Origin: JBAYSY01 sp041675885
GTDB lineage: Bacteria; Pseudomonadota; Alphaproteobacteria; Rhodobacterales; Rhodobacteraceae
Direction: 5' to 3'
NCBI GenBank assembly: GCA_041675885.1
Contig: JBAYSY010000009.1
Span: forward strand, 1-64,000
Length of the DNA: 64,000 bases
Part shown: positions 41,493 to 50,287 of the stretch, piece after piece
Numbering within the stretch: the first letter of the stretch is position 1
Layout of the letters: every line of letters begins with the position of its first letter
The notes under the pieces: generated by a model
Databases searched by the model: none
What the model was told of the DNA's origin: nothing
Seen by the model: only the letters and a program-made list of their open reading frames with translations
Position numbers and translations under genes: made by a program

Positions 41493-42610
41493 TCATTCTC
41501 ACCGTCGATGGACCCATTCGGCGCGTCATCCTGCCCCGCCCCCCCGGCAGATGCAACCCGCGCCGCCAGACGGTCCTGAAAGCCGGATTTTCCAAGCTGG
41601 AACGCCAGCTTGATCGCCGCCGAAACGCCCGTCGCATCGGCCGATCCATGCGATTTGACCACCGTCCCGTTAAGCCCGAGGAACACGCCCCCGTTCACCC
41701 GGCGCGGGTCGATGCGCTTTTGCAGCCGCCGGAGCGAGGTAAGCGCCAGCAGCGCGGCGATTCGCGACAGCGGCGTGGCGGCGAAAGCCTGCTTGAGGAA
41801 ATCGCCGATCATCTTCGCCGTGCCCTCGCCGGTCTTCAGCGCGATATTGCCGGTGAAACCGTCGGTGACGACCACGTCGATCCGGTCCGAGGGCAGGTCG
41901 CCGCCCTCGATGAAACCCACATAGTCGAAACTGCCCGCCGTGGTGGCGGCGGCGATCATCTCATGCGCCTGCCGCAGCTCGGCCCGGCCCTTGTGCTCTT
42001 CGGTGCCGACATTCAGCAACCCGATCCGCGGCCGCGACAGCCCGAGGCCGTTGCGCGCGTAAGAGGCGCCCATGGTGGCGAATTGCAGCAGGTCATGGGC
42101 GTCGGCGCGGATATCGGCGCCCACGTCCAGCATGACGTTGAACCCCGAAGGGTTGCGCGAGGGCCAGAGGCAGGCGATCGCCGGACGGTTGACGCCGGGC
42201 ATCCGGCGCAGCCGGATCATCGACAGCGCCATCAGCGCGCCGGTATTGCCGCACGAAAGCGCCGCCGTGGCCTCGCCGCGCCTGACCGCCTCGATACAGG
42301 ACCACATCGAGGTGTCCGAACCGTTGCGCACCACCTGGCTGGGCTTGTCCTCCATCGCCACCACCCGGGGCGCATGGCGGATCAGCACCCGCCCGGCCAG
42401 CGCCCGGCGGCGGCGGACCAGCCGTCCAAGTTCGGCCTGGTCACCATGCAGGATGAAGGCGATTTCCGGATTGCGCGAGGCCGACTTGACCATCCCGGCC
42501 ACGACCGCGGCCGGGCCGCGGTCGCCGCCCATCGCATCGACGGAAATCACGATCTTGTCCCGGAAACCGGCGGGCAGTTCGCTGCTCAAGGACTCGGTGT
42601 CGGACAGCAT
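41489..42610 (-). CDS. plsX: Phosphate acyltransferase PlsX
   Basis: This 373-residue enzyme converts acyl-ACP to acyl-phosphate for phospholipid synthesis. The signature VISVDAMGGDRGP appears unusually late (about residue 23), so the N-terminus is longer than in most PlsX. Other motifs are AALSCGNTGALMALSM, NVMLDVGAD, LNVGTEEHKG and VTDGFTGNIALKTGEG. The start ATG at 42610 follows AAGG closely; a later start would need a non-ATG codon. It lies between rpmF and fabH. Confidence 0.95.
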   Translation of the reverse strand: MLSDTESLSSELPAGFRDKIVISVDAMGGDRGPAAVVAGMVKSASRNPEIAFILHGDQAELGRLVRRRRALAGRVLIRHAPRVVAMEDKPSQVVRNGSDTSMWSCIEAVRRGEATAALSCGNTGALMALSMIRLRRMPGVNRPAIACLWPSRNPSGFNVMLDVGADIRADAHDLLQFATMGASYARNGLGLSRPRIGLLNVGTEEHKGRAELRQAHEMIAAATTAGSFDYVGFIEGGDLPSDRIDVVVTDGFTGNIALKTGEGTAKMIGDFLKQAFAATPLSRIAALLALTSLRRLQKRIDPRRVNGGVFLGLNGTVVKSHGSADATGVSAAIKLAFQLGKSGFQDRLAARVASAGGAGQDDAPNGSIDGENE

Positions 42611-42632
42611 GGCCTTGACCGCGCCGTGCGGC

Positions 42633-42839
42633 TTATGCCGCGTCGCCGTCCAGATCGACCTCGTCGGCCCGGGCGACGACTTCGCGCTGGGCGTAATGGC
42701 CACAGGCGCCGCAGACGTGATGCGGGCGCTTGAGTTCACCGCAGTTCGGGCATTCGTTCGGATTGCCGGCCACAAGGGCGTCATGCGAACGGCGCATGTT
42801 GCGGCGGGAGCGCGTGACTCGGTTCTGCGGGACAGCCAT
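42633..42839 (-). CDS. rpmF: 50S ribosomal protein L32
   Basis: This 68-residue protein begins MAVPQNRVTRSRRNMRRSHD and has the zinc-ribbon pairs CPNCG and CGACG with RPHHVCG between them, so it is the zinc-binding (C+) form. The acidic end EVDLDGDAA extends a little beyond the core. It is the first gene of the rpmF-plsX-fabH run; DUF177 lies upstream on the same strand with a 206-bp gap. Confidence 0.97.
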   Translation of the reverse strand: MAVPQNRVTRSRRNMRRSHDALVAGNPNECPNCGELKRPHHVCGACGHYAQREVVARADEVDLDGDAA

Positions 42840-43045
42840 GTCTCAACCTCGGATTGCTGGGGGACAGGCCCCTGATTATCTTTCGTTTCCGCTACGGAAA
42901 AACCGCCGACCCGGCGAGGTGCCGGGTCTGCGGTGGCCGGGTCTGCGGGCGACCCGTCTCGTGAAGCGCGGAACATAGTCGGATTCGGGCCGCGTGCAAG
43001 CCCTTTCTGGCATTGATCCGGCCGCATGGGGCCGGAAACCGGACG

Positions 43046-43636
43046 TCACCGGCCGCCGCCCTTGCCGCCCTCCCCGTCGCCGGGTTCGCCATCGGGACGC
43101 GCCAGCCCGTCGCGCAGCGCCGCAAGCCCGGCGAAGGGCCGCAGGTCGGCATCGCGCAGCGGCGCGGTGCCCGGGGCGGCATGGACCGCCTCGCCCAGTT
43201 CCGCCCCCTCGGCGCGCGGATAGTCGGGCAGCGCCAGCGCCAGCGCCTCGACCATCACCGCGGCGATGTCGATCACCTCGGGCAGCGGCTCGATACTGTC
43301 GTCCTCGGGCATCTCGGCCTCGGCCGCCCCGGGTTCGGCAAGGCCCGCAACGTAACGGCGGATCACGGTCTGGTCGATCCGGCTGGTGACCGGGGCCAGC
43401 GTGACCACGCAGGGCTGCACCACGGTCGCGCCCAGCCGGGCTTCGAGCACCAGATCGCGCCGCCCCTCGGGCCGGAGCGTGCCGCCGAACGTCAGCTTGC
43501 GCAGCGCCGACGCGCCGATCAGCGCGGCGATGGTGGCGCGGTCCCCGGCTTCGGGCGCAAGTTCGAAAGCGTATTCCCGCCGTCCGGCCAGTTCGGCGCT
43601 GCGCACCGGCAGCGAAACGGGCAGATAATCGGACAT
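43046..43636 (-). CDS. DUF177 (YceD-like) protein
   Basis: This 196-residue protein has the DUF177 pattern PCVVTLAPVTSRID (the conserved Cys-containing segment) followed by an acidic stretch (AEAEMPEDDSIEPLPEVIDIAAVMVEALALALPDYPRAEG). In many bacteria the family gene precedes rpmF and is involved in 23S rRNA accumulation or ribosome assembly. Here it lies 206 bp upstream of rpmF. The C-terminus is a low-complexity Gly/Glu/Lys tail. It is divergent from bamE. Confidence 0.88.
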   Translation of the reverse strand: MSDYLPVSLPVRSAELAGRREYAFELAPEAGDRATIAALIGASALRKLTFGGTLRPEGRRDLVLEARLGATVVQPCVVTLAPVTSRIDQTVIRRYVAGLAEPGAAEAEMPEDDSIEPLPEVIDIAAVMVEALALALPDYPRAEGAELGEAVHAAPGTAPLRDADLRPFAGLAALRDGLARPDGEPGDGEGGKGGGR

Positions 43637-43795
43637 CCCTCACCTCCTGCGGATTTCCCCCGGCGCGGCCCCGGCCGCGGCGCGACATGCGGTCGGGCGC
43701 CCGGCCGCCGGGGCAGGCACGTTCCTTTCTTGAACCGCGCCGCGTCCTTCTGTAAGCCGGATACGAGGCAAGCGGGATCAAGGCAAGAGGGCGCG

Positions 43796-44254
43796 ATGGC
43801 AAAGGCAGGGCAGCGGATGCGCATGGCGGCGGCCGCGATCGCGCTGATCGCGGTGGCCGGATGCTCGGCCGTCTATCGCAACCATGGCTATGTGCCGACC
43901 GAAGGCGACCTCGCGTCGATCGCCGTCGGGGTCGATACCCGCGACACCGTGGCGCAAGCGCTCGGCCACCCGTCGGCGGGCGGCGTGCTGGGCGAAAGCG
44001 ACTGGTATTACGTGCAGAGCCGCTGGCGCCACTACGGCGCGCGCGCCCCGCGCGAGATCGAGCGTCAGGTGCTGGCGGTTTCCTTCGACGGCAGCGACCG
44101 GGTGGCCAATATCGAACGCTTCGGGCTGGAGAACGGGCAGGTCGTCACGCTCTCGCGCCGGGTGACCGAAACCAGCGTGCGCGACATCGGCCTTGTGCGC
44201 CAGCTGATGCGCAACCTCGGCAACTTCCAGGCCGGGCAGTTCTTCCAGCAGTGA
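43796..44254 (+). CDS. bamE: Outer membrane assembly lipoprotein BamE (SmpA/OmlA)
   Basis: This 152-residue lipoprotein has a signal peptide ending in the lipobox AVAGC (Cys at about residue 23), so it is anchored to the outer membrane. The BamE core shows HGYVPTEGDLASIAVGVDTRDTVAQALGHPS and the WYYVQSRW strand, the conserved BamE pattern. It stabilises the BamA-BamD complex. The ATG at 43796 follows AAGAGGG. rbfA starts 35 bases downstream. Confidence 0.93.
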   Translation: MAKAGQRMRMAAAAIALIAVAGCSAVYRNHGYVPTEGDLASIAVGVDTRDTVAQALGHPSAGGVLGESDWYYVQSRWRHYGARAPREIERQVLAVSFDGSDRVANIERFGLENGQVVTLSRRVTETSVRDIGLVRQLMRNLGNFQAGQFFQQ

Positions 44255-44289
44255 CGGCCACCGTTGCGGGGGGCGGCGAAACGCCCTAC

Positions 44290-44727
44290 ATGGCGGGCAT
44301 GGCACAGAACCGCTTTCCCCGGGGCGCGGGCCCCTCGCAACGTCAGCTCCGGGTGGGCGAGCTGGTCCGGCGCAGGCTGTCGGACCTGCTGGCGCGGGCC
44401 GAGGTGCATGACCCCGAACTCAACCGCATGTCGATCACCGTCGGCGAGGTGCGGATCTCGCCCGACCTGAAGATCGCCACCGCCTATGTGCTGCCGCTGG
44501 GCGGGCACGGCAAAGGGAGCGCGCTGGCGGCGCTGCGGCGCAACCAGGGCGAGCTGCGGCGGATGGTGGCCAAGGGCATGGCGCTGAAATACGCGCCCGA
44601 ACTGCGCTTCGCCATCGACGAGACCTTCGACCGGATGGACGAGACCCGCCGGATGTTCGCCGACGAGACGGTGCGGCGCGATATCTCGGCCCCGGAAGAC
44701 GAAGGCGATGACGGCGCGCGGGAGTAG
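44290..44727 (+). CDS. rbfA: Ribosome-binding factor A
   Basis: This 145-residue type II KH-domain protein matures the 5' end of 16S rRNA in 30S assembly. The family text is GPSQRQLRVGELVRRRLSDLL, DPELNRMSITVGEVRISPDLKIATAYVLPL, and PELRFAIDETFDRMDETRRMF. A second ATG three codons later (44299) gives the more typical start MAQNRF and may be the real one. The C-terminus is acidic. It overlaps no neighbour and lies between bamE and a DUF2233 gene. Confidence 0.95.
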   Translation: MAGMAQNRFPRGAGPSQRQLRVGELVRRRLSDLLARAEVHDPELNRMSITVGEVRISPDLKIATAYVLPLGGHGKGSALAALRRNQGELRRMVAKGMALKYAPELRFAIDETFDRMDETRRMFADETVRRDISAPEDEGDDGARE

Positions 44728-44830
44728 GCCCGGCGGCCGCGCGCGGGCGGAGAGTGCGGGACGGGGGGCTGTCTGCCCCCCGCCGCCGATGCGTGCCGCA
44801 CCGGCGCCCCCCGAGAGTATTTCCGGCAAG

Positions 44831-45562
44831 ATGAAGATGGGGCTTGCGGCACTCATCGCCCTCCTTGCCGGGGCGGCGGCGGCCGGCGAGCCCTGCCGCG
44901 AGATGCGTCACGAGGGGCTGCGCCATGTGGTCTGCGAGGCGCGGGCGGGCGATGACCTGCGGCTTTTTCTGAACGCGCCCGATGGCACGCCTTTCGGATC
45001 CTTCGGACGGATCGATGCGGCGCTCGCGGCCGAGGGGGCGGCGCTGGAATTCGCCATGAACGCCGGCATGTATCACGCCGACCGCCGCCCGGTCGGGCTT
45101 TACGTCGAGGCGGGAGAGGAGGCGGCCCGGCTGGTCACCTCCGCCGGGCCCGGCAATTTCGGGATGCTGCCGAACGGGGTGTTCTGCATCGGCCAGGACG
45201 GTTTCGCGGTGATCGAGAGCCGCCGCTTCGCCGAGGACCGGCCCGCCTGCCGCCACGCCACCCAGTCGGGGCCGATGCTGCTGGTCGCGGGCGAAGTGCA
45301 TCCGCGTTTCATCCCCGGCTCGACCTCGCGTTACCTCAGGAACGGGGTCGGCGTCAGCCCGGACGGCGGCACGGCGTATTTCGTGATCTCGCGCGGGCGG
45401 GTGAATTTCGACGGTTTCGCCCGGTTCTTCCGCGACGCGCTCGGGGTGCGCGATGCGCTTTACCTCGACGGCAATATCTCGCGGCTCCATGCGCCGGGGC
45501 TCGGCCGGTCCGACGCCGGGTTGCCGATGGGGCCGGTGGTGGGGCTGGTCGCGCCGCGTTGA
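44831..45562 (+). CDS. Exported phosphodiester-glycosidase family protein (DUF2233, NAGPA-like)
   Basis: This 243-residue protein has a signal peptide (MKMGLAALIALLAGAAAAG). The DUF2233 core includes EFAMNAGMYHADRRPVGLYVE, GNFGMLPNGVFCI, RHATQSGPMLLVAGEVHPRF and the DALYLDGNISRLHAP end. The fold is shared with uncovering-enzyme phosphodiester glycosidases that act on surface glycans, but the substrate here is unknown. The ATG at 44831 lies inside a dispersed repeat (gagtatttccggcaagatga), which supplies the start codon and part of the leader. truB follows 50 bases later. Confidence 0.85.
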   Translation: MKMGLAALIALLAGAAAAGEPCREMRHEGLRHVVCEARAGDDLRLFLNAPDGTPFGSFGRIDAALAAEGAALEFAMNAGMYHADRRPVGLYVEAGEEAARLVTSAGPGNFGMLPNGVFCIGQDGFAVIESRRFAEDRPACRHATQSGPMLLVAGEVHPRFIPGSTSRYLRNGVGVSPDGGTAYFVISRGRVNFDGFARFFRDALGVRDALYLDGNISRLHAPGLGRSDAGLPMGPVVGLVAPR

Positions 45563-45612
45563 CGGCGCGCGCCGGGGGCGCTATCCGGCCCCCTCCGGAA
45601 CGGGAGCACATG

Positions 45613-46527
45613 ATGGCACGCAGGCGCAAGGGACGGCCGGTCAGCGGCTGGCTGGTGGTGGACAAGCCCGCGGGGGTGACCTCGACCGCGGTGGTGAACC
45701 GGGTGCGCCGGGCCTTCGACGCGCAGAAGGCGGGCCACGCGGGCACGCTCGACCCCGCCGCGACCGGGGTGCTCGCCGTGGCGCTGGGCGAGGCCACGAA
45801 GACCATCCCTTACGTCACCGACGCGCTCAAATGCTACCGTTTCACCGTGCGGCTCGGGGCCGCGACCACCACCGACGACGCCGAGGGCGAGGTGGTGGCC
45901 ACGTCGGACCAGCGGCCGACCGACGCGCAGATCGCCGAGGCGCTGGCGGCGTTCCGCGGCGAGATCATGCAGGTGCCGCCGCAGTTCTCGGCCGTCAAGA
46001 TCGACGGCGAGCGCGCCTATGACCTCGCCCGCGCCGGGGAGGAGGTGGAGATCGCCGCCCGCCCGCTCTGGGTCGAGGCGCTGGAGATGATCGCCCGGCC
46101 CGACCCCGATCACGTCGAACTGGAGATGGTCTGCGGCAAGGGCGGCTATGTGCGCGCCATCGCCCGCGATCTGGGCGCGGCGCTGGGCTGCCACGGCCAT
46201 GTCGCGCATCTGCGCCGCACATGGTCGGGGCCGTTCGACGCCGAAGACGGCATCTCGCCGGACGACCTCGACCGGCTGGCCGCAGACGGCACGCTGGAGG
46301 CGCATCTGCGCCCGCTGGAGGAAGGCTTGGCCGACCTGCCGGAACTGCCCTGCACCCCCGAGGGCGCGGCGCGGCTCAGGAACGGCAACCCCGGCATGGT
46401 GCTGGCCTCGGACGTGGACTACGGCGCCGAGGCCTGGGCGTCGTATCAGGGCCGGGCGGTGGCGGTGGGCATCTACAAGGCGGGCGAATTGCACCCCTCG
46501 CGCGTCTTCAACCACGGCCACAGTTAG
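45613..46527 (+). CDS. truB: tRNA pseudouridine(55) synthase
   Basis: This 304-residue enzyme makes pseudouridine 55 in the T-loop of tRNAs. The catalytic-Asp motif KAGHAGTLDPAATGVLAVALGEATK, the GWLVVDKPAGVTSTAVVNRVRR start, the FRGEIMQVPPQFSAVKIDGERAYDLAR segment and the PUA-like C-terminus (RNGNPGMV) are all seen. Two ATGs lie in tandem; the second (45613) has better spacing to GGGAG. rpsO usually follows truB in bacteria but here lies 30 kb away. Confidence 0.96.
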   Translation: MARRRKGRPVSGWLVVDKPAGVTSTAVVNRVRRAFDAQKAGHAGTLDPAATGVLAVALGEATKTIPYVTDALKCYRFTVRLGAATTTDDAEGEVVATSDQRPTDAQIAEALAAFRGEIMQVPPQFSAVKIDGERAYDLARAGEEVEIAARPLWVEALEMIARPDPDHVELEMVCGKGGYVRAIARDLGAALGCHGHVAHLRRTWSGPFDAEDGISPDDLDRLAADGTLEAHLRPLEEGLADLPELPCTPEGAARLRNGNPGMVLASDVDYGAEAWASYQGRAVAVGIYKAGELHPSRVFNHGHS

Positions 46528-46588
46528 CGGGCGTTGACTTCACCCCGCCCCGGCCTCACCCTTCTGCGTAGCGGCAAAGGGGGCAGGC

Positions 46589-47782
46589 ATGACCGACCGG
46601 GCGGGGTTTCTGGCGCATCTGAACGGCGCGCTCAATGAAATCGAGCGCGAGGGGCTGGCGAAGCTGGAACGCCCGATCGCCTCGGCGCAGGGCGCGCGGG
46701 TGCGGATCGAGGGGCGCGAACTGCTGAACCTCTGCGCCAACAACTACCTTGGCCTCGCCGACCACCCGGCGCTGATCGCCGCCGCGAAACAGGCGATGGA
46801 CGCGCGCGGCTACGGCATGGCCTCGGTCCGGTTCATCTGCGGCACGCAGGACCTGCACCGGGAACTGGAGGCCCGCCTCGCCGGTTTCCTCGGGCAGGAG
46901 GATGCCATCCTCTATGCCGCCTGTTTCGACGCCAACGGCGGGCTGTTCGAGCCGCTGCTGGGGCCGGAGGATGCGGTCGTCTCCGACGCGCTCAACCATG
47001 CCTCGATCATCGACGGCATCCGCCTGTGCAAGGCCCGCCGCTACCGCTACGCCAATTCCGACATGGACGAGCTGGAGGCCCGGCTGAAGGAGGCCCGCGC
47101 CGAGGGCGCGCGCCATGTCATGATCGCCACCGACGGCGTGTTCTCGATGGATGGCTACCTTGCGAAACTACCAGAAATCACGGCGCTGGCAAAGGCTTGC
47201 GGCGCGCTGGTGATGGTGGACGACTGCCACGCCACCGGCTTCATGGGGCCGAAGGGGCAAGGCACGCCCGCGCATTTCGGCCTGTCGGCCGATATCCTGA
47301 CCGGCACGCTGGGCAAGGCGCTGGGCGGCGCGCTCGGCGGCTATACCGCCGGGCCGAAGCCGGTGATCGACATGCTGCGGCAACGCTCGCGCCCCTACCT
47401 GTTCTCGAACGCGCTGCCGCCTGCCGTGGTGGCGGCGGGGCTGGCCGCGCTCGATCTGGTCGAGGCGGCCGACGACCTCCGCGCGCGGCTCTTTCACAAC
47501 GCCGCCTACTGGCGCGACGGGCTGGAGGCGATCGGCTTCCGCCTGCTGCCGGGCGAGCACCCCATCGTGCCGGTGATGCTGGGCGACGCGACCCGCGCGC
47601 AGGCGATGGCGGCGGCGCTTTACGAGCGCGGCGTGCATGTCGCCGGGTTCTCCTTCCCGGTGGTGCCGCGCGGGCAGGCCCGCATCCGCACCCAGATGAG
47701 CGCGGCGCTGACCACCGACGATCTCGACTTCGCGCTGGATGCGTTCGAGGCCGCCGGGCGCGCGACGAGGGCGCTCAGATGA
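46589..47782 (+). CDS. kbl: 2-amino-3-ketobutyrate CoA ligase (glycine C-acetyltransferase)
   Basis: This 397-residue PLP enzyme of the alpha-oxoamine synthase family cleaves 2-amino-3-oxobutyrate with CoA to glycine and acetyl-CoA. The segments LLNLCANNYLGLADHP, YGMASVRFICGTQDLHRELE and the PLP-Lys region GTLGKALGGALGGYTAG are visible, with MVDDCHATGFMG holding the cofactor Asp. It overlaps tdh by ATGA, completing the threonine-to-glycine pathway as an operon. Confidence 0.97.
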   Translation: MTDRAGFLAHLNGALNEIEREGLAKLERPIASAQGARVRIEGRELLNLCANNYLGLADHPALIAAAKQAMDARGYGMASVRFICGTQDLHRELEARLAGFLGQEDAILYAACFDANGGLFEPLLGPEDAVVSDALNHASIIDGIRLCKARRYRYANSDMDELEARLKEARAEGARHVMIATDGVFSMDGYLAKLPEITALAKACGALVMVDDCHATGFMGPKGQGTPAHFGLSADILTGTLGKALGGALGGYTAGPKPVIDMLRQRSRPYLFSNALPPAVVAAGLAALDLVEAADDLRARLFHNAAYWRDGLEAIGFRLLPGEHPIVPVMLGDATRAQAMAAALYERGVHVAGFSFPVVPRGQARIRTQMSAALTTDDLDFALDAFEAAGRATRALR

Positions 47783-48804
47783 AGGCACTTGTGAAGGCGA
47801 AGCCCGAACCGGGCCTCTGGATGGAAAACCGCCCGGTGCCGGAGATCGGCCCCGACGACGTGCTGATCCGCATCCGCAAGACCGGCATCTGCGGCACCGA
47901 CGTCCACATCTGGAACTGGGACGACTGGGCCGCCCGCACCGTGCCGGTGCCGCTGGTCACCGGCCATGAATTCGCGGGCGAGATCGTCGAGCTGGGCCGC
48001 GATGTCGAGGGGCTGGCCGTGGGCCAGCGATGCTCGGGCGAGGGCCATCTGATCGGCCATCTCAGCCGCCAGAGCCGCGCGGGCCGGTTCCACCTCGACC
48101 CCGAAACCCGGGGGATCGGCGTCAACGAACCTGGCGCTTTCGCCGAATACCTGCGTCTGCCCGCCTTCAACGTGGTGCCACTGCCCGATGCCATCGACGA
48201 CGAGATCGGCGCGATCCTCGACCCTTTGGGCAATGCCGTCCATACCGCGCTGTCCTTCGATCTGGTGGGCGAGGATGTGCTGATCACCGGCGCCGGGCCG
48301 ATCGGCATCATGGCGGGCGCGGTGGCGCGGCATGTGGGCGCGCGCCATGTGGTGATCACCGACGTGAACCCGGACCGGCTGGCGCTGGCGGCCGAAGTGG
48401 CCGATGTGGTGCCGGTGAACGTGGCCGAGGAGGATCTGAAGGGCGTGATCGCCCGGCTGAAAATGCAGCAGGGTTTCGACGTCGGGCTGGAGATGTCGGG
48501 GGCGCAGGTGGCACTCGACCAGATGGTGGAATCGCTGGTGATGGGCGGGCGGATCGCGCTTCTGGGCATCCCGCCCGGCAAGTCGCCGGTCGACTGGTCG
48601 CGCATCGTCTTCAAGGCGATCACCATCAAGGGCGTCTACGGGCGCGAGATCTTCGAGACCTGGTACAAGATGCTGGCGATGCTGGAAAACGGGCTGGACA
48701 TCCGCCGGGTCATCACCCACCGCCTGTCCGCCGACCACTTTGCCGAAGGGTTTGAAATCATGCGCTCGGGGAAGAGCGGCAAGGTGGTGCTGGACTGGGG
48801 GTGA
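47779..48804 (+). CDS. tdh: L-threonine 3-dehydrogenase lacking the structural zinc site
   Basis: This 341-residue medium-chain dehydrogenase has the family's exact length. It oxidises L-threonine to 2-amino-3-oxobutyrate, used by Kbl. The catalytic zinc residues are in place: Cys38 (GICGTDVHIW) and His63-Glu64 (GHEF). The NAD motif is GAGPIGIMAG. In the zinc-lobe segment, the four cysteines that hold the structural zinc in the E. coli enzyme (93, 96, 99, 107) align to Gly93, Ser96, Ser99 and Asp107, so that metal is absent. The start overlaps kbl by ATGA. Confidence 0.95.
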   Translation: MKALVKAKPEPGLWMENRPVPEIGPDDVLIRIRKTGICGTDVHIWNWDDWAARTVPVPLVTGHEFAGEIVELGRDVEGLAVGQRCSGEGHLIGHLSRQSRAGRFHLDPETRGIGVNEPGAFAEYLRLPAFNVVPLPDAIDDEIGAILDPLGNAVHTALSFDLVGEDVLITGAGPIGIMAGAVARHVGARHVVITDVNPDRLALAAEVADVVPVNVAEEDLKGVIARLKMQQGFDVGLEMSGAQVALDQMVESLVMGGRIALLGIPPGKSPVDWSRIVFKAITIKGVYGREIFETWYKMLAMLENGLDIRRVITHRLSADHFAEGFEIMRSGKSGKVVLDWG

Positions 48805-48844
48805 CGGGCACCGTGACCCGCCGCCACCGCGCCGGGGCGCAGCG

Positions 48845-48964
48845 GTCGAGGCGATGCTGCGGGCGACCGGCCGACCGCGCCATCACCTCGGACTGACACG
48901 CGGCGGCCTGCCGAAACTCCCGCTCTGCATCGCCCATGCGCAGGGACCGGAACGCTGGGTCTGA
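48845..48964 (+). pseudogene. Possible remnant of a DUF1643 protein (C-terminal piece)
   Basis: About 39 codons ending in TGA read VEAMLRATGRPRHHLGLTRG and then GLPKLPLCIAHAQGPERWV, which resembles the C-terminal LGxTKxGxPxHPLYI pattern of DUF1643 proteins. No upstream part of that family is visible in any frame, so only a truncated relic seems to remain, just after tdh. The remainder of the 470-bp gene-free stretch is repeat B. Confidence 0.4.
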
Positions 48965-49042
48965 CCTCGGCCGGAAGGCTCCCGCCCCCCTGTGGCGCGC
49001 TTTCGCGCGCGACAGGGCGTTGGGCCGGGCGCCGCGCTGCCG

Positions 49043-49158
49043 CGCGGCGATCCGGGGCGCCCACGGGGCACCCGTTCGCGGCTGAAACGTGCCACTGGCA
49101 CGTTTCCGAGACGCCGCTCACCCTCCGGCGGAAGTATTTTCGGCAAGATGAACCGGGC
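49043..49158. repeat. Dispersed repeat B, copy 1, with a perfect 10-bp hairpin
   Basis: ggcgatccggggcgcccacg then gggcacccgttcgcggctg is shared exactly with 59277-59314. It is followed by hairpin GAAACGTGCC-ACT-GGCACGTTTC (49084-49106), then gagacgccg and a gaagtattttcggcaagatg element. It fills most of the gene-free gap between tdh and gshB. Confidence 0.8.
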
Positions 49159-49274
49159 AGGGGCACGGCGGATATCCCCTTCTCCCGGCGCCGAGGTCTT
49201 CGGGGGCCCAGGTCTTCGGGAAAAGGGCCGTCGCCGCGACGGCGATATGCCGGAGCTTCGGCACGCGGCCGATC

Positions 49275-50210
49275 TCACGCCCGCCTCGCCTCGATCGCCT
49301 GCCAGATGCGTTCGGCGGCGTTGACGCCGTCGAACCGCTCCAACTCCTGAATCCCGGTGGGCGAGGTCACGTTGATCTCGGTCAGCCAGCCGCCGATCAC
49401 GTCGATACCGACGAAGATCTGCCCCTTCTCACGCAGCAGGGGGCCGATCCGGGCGCAGATCTCGTGGTCGCGGTCGGTCAGGCCGACCGGCTCGGGCCGG
49501 CCGCCCACATGCATGTTCGAGCGCGTCTCCCCCGCCTGCGGCACCCGGTTGATCGCCCCCACAGGCTCACCATCGACAAGGATCACCCGCTTGTCGCCCC
49601 GGGCCACGTCGGGCAGGAACTTCTGCACGATCAGCGGCTCACGCGAGAGGCCGGTGAACAGCTCGTGCAGCGAGGCGAGGTTGCGGTCGTTGGGATCGAG
49701 CCGGAACACCCCCGCGCCGCCGTTGCCGTAAAGCGGCTTGAGAATGATGTCGCCGTGCCGCTGCTTGAAGGCGCGGATCGTGGCGAGATCGCGGGCGATG
49801 GTGGTCGGCGGGGTCAGATCGGGAAACCGCAGCACCAGCAGCTTTTCCGGGTAGTTGCGCACCCAGAACGGGTCGTTGACCACCAGCGTTTGCGGGTGGA
49901 TCATCTCCAGCAGATGCGTGGTGGTGATGTAACCCATGTCGAAGGGCGGATCCTGCCGGAGCCAGACCACGTCGAAATCGCCCAGATCGACCTCCGCCTC
50001 CTCGCCGTAGGTCACATGATCGCCCTTCACCCGGCGCACCTCGACCGGCCAGCCGCGCGCGACCACCCGGCCCTCGGAAAAGGCAAGCCGGTCGGGCGTG
50101 TAGAAGAACAGAGAATGCCCGCGCGCCTGTGCCTCCAGCGCCAGCCGGAAGGTGCTGTCGGCGTCGATATCGACGCCATCCATCGGGTCCATCTGCAATG
50201 CGACTTTCAT
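49275..50210 (-). CDS. gshB: Glutathione synthetase
   Basis: This 311-residue ATP-grasp enzyme joins gamma-glutamylcysteine and glycine. It begins MKVALQMDPMDGVDIDADSTF, with the RQDPPFDMGYI substrate loop, ATP segment ILKPLYGNGGAGVFRL and the metal/glycine site VGIDVIGGWLTEINVTSPTGIQE. It is the last gene of the gshB-yraN-rsmI run on the minus strand and is divergent from nothing nearby on its 3' side. Confidence 0.97.
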   Translation of the reverse strand: MKVALQMDPMDGVDIDADSTFRLALEAQARGHSLFFYTPDRLAFSEGRVVARGWPVEVRRVKGDHVTYGEEAEVDLGDFDVVWLRQDPPFDMGYITTTHLLEMIHPQTLVVNDPFWVRNYPEKLLVLRFPDLTPPTTIARDLATIRAFKQRHGDIILKPLYGNGGAGVFRLDPNDRNLASLHELFTGLSREPLIVQKFLPDVARGDKRVILVDGEPVGAINRVPQAGETRSNMHVGGRPEPVGLTDRDHEICARIGPLLREKGQIFVGIDVIGGWLTEINVTSPTGIQELERFDGVNAAERIWQAIEARRA

Positions 50211-50287
50211 CCGCCCCTCCGCTTTGCCCCGGCCTTTATTTTGCCCCGGCCTTGATGGCGCAGCGCTGCGGGGAATGCAATCGCGGC

